The notes under the pieces: model-generated
Told to the model about the DNA's origin: nothing
What the model saw: the letters and a program-made list of their open reading frames with translations, nothing else
The model's database searches: none
Origin: Nocardioides silvaticus
GTDB taxonomy: Bacteria > Actinomycetota > Actinomycetes > Propionibacteriales > Nocardioidaceae
Reading direction: 5' to 3'
NCBI RefSeq assembly: GCF_003160695.1
Contig: NZ_QGDD01000001.1
Span: 1-64,000 of the forward strand
Length of the DNA stretch: 64,000 bases
Made by a program: the position numbers and the translations under genes
Part shown: positions 60,440 through 64,000 of the stretch, one piece after another
Position numbering within the stretch: the stretch's first letter is position 1
How the letters are laid out: every line of letters begins with the position of its first letter

Positions 60440-60694
60440 ATGGATTGGCGTCACCGTTCCGCATGCCTCGACGAGGATCCGGAGCTGTTCTTCCCGATCG
60501 GCAACACCGGTCCGGCCATCCTCCAGATCGAGGAGGCCAAGCAGGTGTGCCGACGCTGCGACGTGCGCGAGCAGTGTCTCGCGTGGGCGCTGGAGGCGGG
60601 ACAGGACCACGGCGTCTGGGGTGGCCTCAGCGAGGACGAGCGTCGCGCCCTGAAGCGCCGCAACGCCCGCGCCCGCGTCCGTACCCCTGCCTGA
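60440..60694 (+). CDS. whiB1: Transcriptional regulator WhiB1
   Basis: 84 residues, nearly identical in pattern to WhiB1 of M. tuberculosis. The [4Fe-4S] cysteines are C9, C37, C40 and C46. The GVWGG turn is at 58-62 and the basic DNA-binding tail is RRALKRRNARARVR. WhiB1 binds region 4 of the primary sigma factor and reacts with nitric oxide. The ATG at 60440 follows GAGGAAA. A CRP-like site lies upstream. It is convergent with pdtaS, as in mycobacteria. Confidence 0.95.
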   Translation: MDWRHRSACLDEDPELFFPIGNTGPAILQIEEAKQVCRRCDVREQCLAWALEAGQDHGVWGGLSEDERRALKRRNARARVRTPA

Positions 60695-60708
60695 TCCGCG
60701 GCTGGCGC

Positions 60709-62199
60709 TCAGTCCAACGGGATCGAGAGGTCGGCCCTGGTGCCCCCGCTCGGCGACGCGCCGAGCGTGAGGTGGCCCCCGAGCTCGGACTCGACCAGCG
60801 TCTTCACGATCGACAGGCCCAGGCTCGGTGAGCCGTCGAGGTCGAAGCCCTCGGGCAGCCCCCGGCCGTCGTCGTCGATGCTGACCTCGAGCTGGTGCGC
60901 GCGTCGGTGCGCCGAGAGCACGATCTCCCCGGGCGCACCCGGCTCCTCCGCGGTCGGCTCAACCGGCGGGTAGCCGTGCTCGACCGCGTTCTGCAGCAGC
61001 TCGGTCACGACCATCGCGAGCGGCGTGGCCTGCTCGGAGACGAGCATGCCGAACCGGCCCTCCCGTCGCACCTGCACGGGTGAGAGCCCGACGTCGGTGA
61101 CCAGCCGCGCCAGCCGATCGGCGATCTCGTCGAAGTCCACGGTCTCCTCGACCGCCTGGCTGAGGGTCTCGTGGACGATCGCGATCGACCCGACCCGACG
61201 TACCGCCTCCTCCAGGGCCAGGGTGGCCTCGGCCGAGCCGATGCGCCGGGCCTGCAGCCGCAGCAGCGCGGCCACCGTCTGCAGGTTGTTCTTCACCCGG
61301 TGGTGGATCTCCCGGATGGTCGCCTCCTTGGTGATCAGCTCGCGGTCGCGGCGCCGCAGGTCCGTCACGTCGCGCAGCAGGATCAGCCCGCCGATGCGCT
61401 CGCCGTCGGGCATCAGCGGAACCGCCCGCACGATGAGGGCGACCCCGTCGGCGGTGCCCGACCCGATCTCGGTGTCGCGGTGCGCCCGCGCCCCGAGGAC
61501 CGCGCTGAGGGTCTCCTCGTCGGGCCGCTTGCGCGGCGGCACGAGCTCGCGGGTGAGGTCGGTGAGCAGCTGCCCGGCAAGATCACCGGTGAGCCCCAGC
61601 TTGCGGTAGACCGACAGTGCGTTGGGGCTGGCGTAGACCACCCGTCCGGCGGCGTCGACCCGGAGGAAGCCGTCGCCGACCCGTGGCGAGTCCGCGTGGT
61701 CGCTGCGCTGGCCGGGTGCGGGGAACAGGCCCGCCGCGATCATCTTGGTGAGGTCGCCGGCCGTCTGCAGGTAGTTGATCTCGAGCCGGCTCGGGGTGCG
61801 GACACCGAGCAGGTTGGTGTTGCGGGCGATCACCGCGATCACGCGGCCCTCGCGTCGCACCGGGATCGCCTCCACCCGCACCGGGACCTCGTCGCGCCAC
61901 TCGGGATCACCCTCGCGGGCGATCCGGCCGAGCGCGAAGGCGTTGTCGACGAGGGGGCGGCGGCCGATCGCCGTGAAGGTGCCGACCACGTCGTCGACGT
62001 AGGCCGTGGGGCCGGTGGTGGGCCGCATCTGGCCTCCGGCCCAGTAGCCGGTCCCGTCCCGTGCAGGCAGCCACATGACCAGGTCGGCGAAGGAGAGGTC
62101 CGCGATGATCTGCCAGTCCGCGAGGATCCGCTGGAGCCACTCGATGTCGTCGTCGTCGAGATCGGTGTGGCGTCGGGCGATGACGGGGAGGGACGGCAC
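60709..62199 (-). CDS. pdtaS: Sensor histidine kinase of the PdtaS type (HisKA_2)
   Basis: 496 residues from GTG. GAF-like domain (about 10-160), PAS-like domain (about 175-280), HisKA_2 helix with the phospho-acceptor motif HHRVKNNLQ at 299-307, and HATPase with NAVEHGYPP and DDGRGLPEG. No transmembrane helices, so a soluble sensor. M. tuberculosis PdtaS (Rv3220c) next to whiB1 phosphorylates the RNA-binding antiterminator PdtaR; no pdtaR is in the window. Confidence 0.93.
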   Translation of the reverse strand: MPSLPVIARRHTDLDDDDIEWLQRILADWQIIADLSFADLVMWLPARDGTGYWAGGQMRPTTGPTAYVDDVVGTFTAIGRRPLVDNAFALGRIAREGDPEWRDEVPVRVEAIPVRREGRVIAVIARNTNLLGVRTPSRLEINYLQTAGDLTKMIAAGLFPAPGQRSDHADSPRVGDGFLRVDAAGRVVYASPNALSVYRKLGLTGDLAGQLLTDLTRELVPPRKRPDEETLSAVLGARAHRDTEIGSGTADGVALIVRAVPLMPDGERIGGLILLRDVTDLRRRDRELITKEATIREIHHRVKNNLQTVAALLRLQARRIGSAEATLALEEAVRRVGSIAIVHETLSQAVEETVDFDEIADRLARLVTDVGLSPVQVRREGRFGMLVSEQATPLAMVVTELLQNAVEHGYPPVEPTAEEPGAPGEIVLSAHRRAHQLEVSIDDDGRGLPEGFDLDGSPSLGLSIVKTLVESELGGHLTLGASPSGGTRADLSIPLD

Positions 62200-62291
62200 G
62201 GCCTCACGTTAGTGCCACCAGGGGCCCGTCACGTGTCGCAGGTCACCTCCCCGGTCTGGACCGGTCGCCGACGTTTGGCAGGATGTGCGCT

Positions 62292-63158
62292 ATGCCCCCC
62301 ATTGTCGACTGGCGACACGTGTCTGCAGCCGACTTCAGAGTGCCCGCCGACCACCGGCTCTCCGACCTCACCGCCGAGCTGACCGAGCTCCTCGGCACTC
62401 CCGACTCCGAGCTCCGCGAGCTGGCGCTCGACGTGATCTGCACGTGGATCGAGCGCGGGGTGTACGACGACCTGCTGCCCGGTCTCGGCGACGGGATCGC
62501 CACCGGGCTGATGGCCGGCATCGGCGAGAGCGGGACGGACACGGTGTTCCGCCGCAGCTTCTCCGCACTCGTGGTCGCCGAGGTGATCGACCGGGACTCG
62601 CGCCGGCCGCGCGTCTCGCGCACGAAGATCCACGAGTGGGGTGACCGGCTCGCGACCTGGTTCCTCATGGAGCGCGACGAGCGGGGATGGGTCGACGGTC
62701 ACGGCTGGGCCCATGCCATCGCGCACGGCGCCGACGCGTTCGGGGCACTCGCCCGGTCACCGCACTGCGGACCGGGCGAGCTGCTGGTGGTGCTCGACGT
62801 GATCGGCGACCGGGTGACCCGGACCCCCGGCAACGTCTGGTACTCCGGCGAGCCCGACCGGCTGGCGATGACCACTCTCCACGTGTTGCGCCGGGGGCTG
62901 GTGCCCGACGAGCTGGTCGAGGCCTGGCTCCAGCGGATCGCGACCGCCGCCCGGCCCCGTCGCGACGAGTCGACCAAGTCCGACGTCTACCTCAGGACCG
63001 GCAACGCGGCGGCCTTCCTCCGCGCGCTCTACCTGCAGCTCGCTCTCGGGCCCGCCGCCCCGCCTCGACGCTCGGACCTCGTCCTCCTGCTGGTCGAGCA
63101 CCTGCGCCGCACCCACCCCGCTTACCTCGGCCCGTCCCAGCACCGGGCCGGCAGCTGA
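62292..63158 (+). CDS. DUF2785 domain protein
   Basis: 288 residues, all-helical. The DUF2785 pattern WVDGHGWAHAIAHGADAFGAL is at about 134-154, and HxxxH-like positions could bind metal or phosphate. The start MPPIVDWRH at 62292 was chosen (ATG at 62283 is in frame, three residues longer). The function is unknown. It is divergent from pdtaS, with 92 bp between. Confidence 0.8.
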   Translation: MPPIVDWRHVSAADFRVPADHRLSDLTAELTELLGTPDSELRELALDVICTWIERGVYDDLLPGLGDGIATGLMAGIGESGTDTVFRRSFSALVVAEVIDRDSRRPRVSRTKIHEWGDRLATWFLMERDERGWVDGHGWAHAIAHGADAFGALARSPHCGPGELLVVLDVIGDRVTRTPGNVWYSGEPDRLAMTTLHVLRRGLVPDELVEAWLQRIATAARPRRDESTKSDVYLRTGNAAAFLRALYLQLALGPAAPPRRSDLVLLLVEHLRRTHPAYLGPSQHRAGS

Positions 63159-63205
63159 GCCGGTCCCTGAGTTGGTCGCTTGACCCAGTGGATAGGTTGC
63201 CGTCC

Positions 63206-64000
63206 ATGACCGAGACCCCGCTCACCGGCCACTCCGGGCAGCTCGCCGTCGCCGTCGCCCAGGCCCACGGTGTCGAGACCATGTTCACCCTGTCGGGCGC
63301 CCACGTGTTCCCGATGTACGACGGGGCGGTCAAGGCGGCCGAGGAGGGGCGGCCGATGCGGCTGCTCGACGTCCGGCACGAGCAGACGGCGGCGTTCGCC
63401 GCCGAGGCCACCGGCAAGCTCACCCGGGTCCCGGGCCTCGCCGTGCTGACGGCCGGCCCCGGCGTCACCAACGGCGTCAGCGCGATGGCCCAGGCGCAGT
63501 TCGCCGGGTCGCCGATGGTGGTGGTCGGCGGTCGCGCGCCCAACAACAGGTGGGGCACCGGCGCCCTCCAGGAGATCGACCACCTGCCGATCGTCGGCCC
63601 GGTCACCAAGCACGCCGCGACGCTGATGACGGCCGGCGACGTCGCCGGCGGGTTCCACGACGCGTTCCTGGCCGCCCGGTCCTCGCACCGCGGCCCGACG
63701 TACGTCGACGTCCCGCTCGACGAGTTCTTCAACGTCGGCAGCGGCTCGGTGCCGAGCGTCGGCGCCGACGCCGGCCGCGGCGCGGACCCGGACAGCGACG
63801 CGATCGACCGGATCGCAGGGCTGCTGGCCTCCGCCGACCGGCCGCTGCTCATCCTCGGCACCGACGTCTGGGCCGACGGCGCCGAGGAGGCCGCACTGCG
63901 CTTCGTCGAGACGGTCGGCGTCCCCACGATCACCAACGGCATGGGCCGCGGCGTGGTGCCCGGCGGCCACCCGCTGCTCGTCACGAAGGCCCGCGGCGCC
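63206..64000 (+). CDS. Thiamine-diphosphate enzyme, acetolactate synthase large-subunit-like (5' part)
   Basis: The first 265 residues are visible; the gene continues past the right edge. The N-terminal PYR domain has VRHEQTAAFAAEATGK (about 53-68; the Glu activates the thiazolium) and TAGPGVTNGVSAMAQAQ. The central domain begins near 195. It could be acetolactate synthase, or a relative such as an oxalyl-CoA decarboxylase or benzaldehyde lyase; the deciding C-terminal part is missing. ATG at 63206. Confidence 0.85.
   Translation, partial: MTETPLTGHSGQLAVAVAQAHGVETMFTLSGAHVFPMYDGAVKAAEEGRPMRLLDVRHEQTAAFAAEATGKLTRVPGLAVLTAGPGVTNGVSAMAQAQFAGSPMVVVGGRAPNNRWGTGALQEIDHLPIVGPVTKHAATLMTAGDVAGGFHDAFLAARSSHRGPTYVDVPLDEFFNVGSGSVPSVGADAGRGADPDSDAIDRIAGLLASADRPLLILGTDVWADGAEEAALRFVETVGVPTITNGMGRGVVPGGHPLLVTKARGA

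Overview
The window is high-G+C actinobacterial DNA, most probably from Nocardioides or a close relative in the Nocardioidaceae. The grounds are the codon use, frequent GTG starts, translational coupling through GTGA/ATGA overlaps, WhiB1, a nickel superoxide dismutase, a fused Kgd-type 2-oxoglutarate dehydrogenase, a Zn-type L31 protein, and GGTCGAG...CGAGACC palindromic intergenic repeats. No prophage, insertion sequence, CRISPR array, rRNA or origin was seen. The sequence is chromosomal and mostly core.

Layout. (1) 1-1400: the 5' half of a DUF222 (13E12-type, usually HNH) gene runs off the left edge. It is followed by about 800 bp of non-coding DNA filled with 35-36 bp tandem repeats and a 143 bp duplication. 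(2) 1.4-8.3 kb: small metabolic genes (DUF952, D-amino-acid oxidase, ferritin, ArsC-like), ethylmalonyl-CoA mutase, a STAS protein, PduO cobalamin adenosyltransferase and a lipoprotein lytic transglycosylase. (3) 8.3-16.5 kb: a giant SARP/AAA regulator divergent from a berberine-bridge-type flavoenzyme, then a SWIM-SNF2 helicase, then a large GC-rich inverted repeat. (4) 16.9-38.1 kb, nearly all on the minus strand: a long syntenic block in the transcription order tRNA-Arg(CCG, on plus), argS-lysA-hom-thrC-thrB-rho-rpmE-prfA-prmC-tsaC-wecA-atpI-atpZ-atpB-E-F-H-A-G-D-C-DUF2550. This matches the gene order around Rv1292-Rv1312 of Mycobacterium tuberculosis. (5) 38.3-46.3 kb: NlpC/P60 hydrolase, a membrane protein, LCP cell-wall ligase with a lipoprotein, kgd and two small uncharacterised genes. 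(6) 46.3-49.6 kb: general PTS genes (HPr, 1-phosphofructokinase, enzyme I) without a permease. (7) 49.7-56.4 kb: a DesA3-like desaturase and its ferredoxin reductase divergent from a TetR regulator across a clear palindromic operator, then an MFS exporter, a quinone-reductase-like protein and a TauE/SafE permease. (8) 56.5-64 kb: malic enzyme, Ni-SOD protease, sodN-rsbW-sigF, WhiB1/PdtaS, DUF2785 and the start of a thiamine-diphosphate enzyme.

How the genes work together. The central block links aspartate-family amino-acid synthesis, translation termination, Rho and the complete F1Fo ATP synthase. Cobalamin use (ethylmalonyl-CoA mutase and adenosyltransferase) and nickel use (SodN and its protease) each come with a maturation partner. 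Two CRP-like sites (upstream of atpI and of whiB1) suggest cAMP/CRP control of energy metabolism and of WhiB1.

I found no clear multi-gene system that I would call new. The least explained items are the repeat array beside the DUF222 gene, the palindromic repeat lying in frame inside hom, the long inverted repeat at 16.7 kb, the coupling of sodN to rsbW-sigF, and a candidate structured leader upstream of the NlpC/P60 gene.
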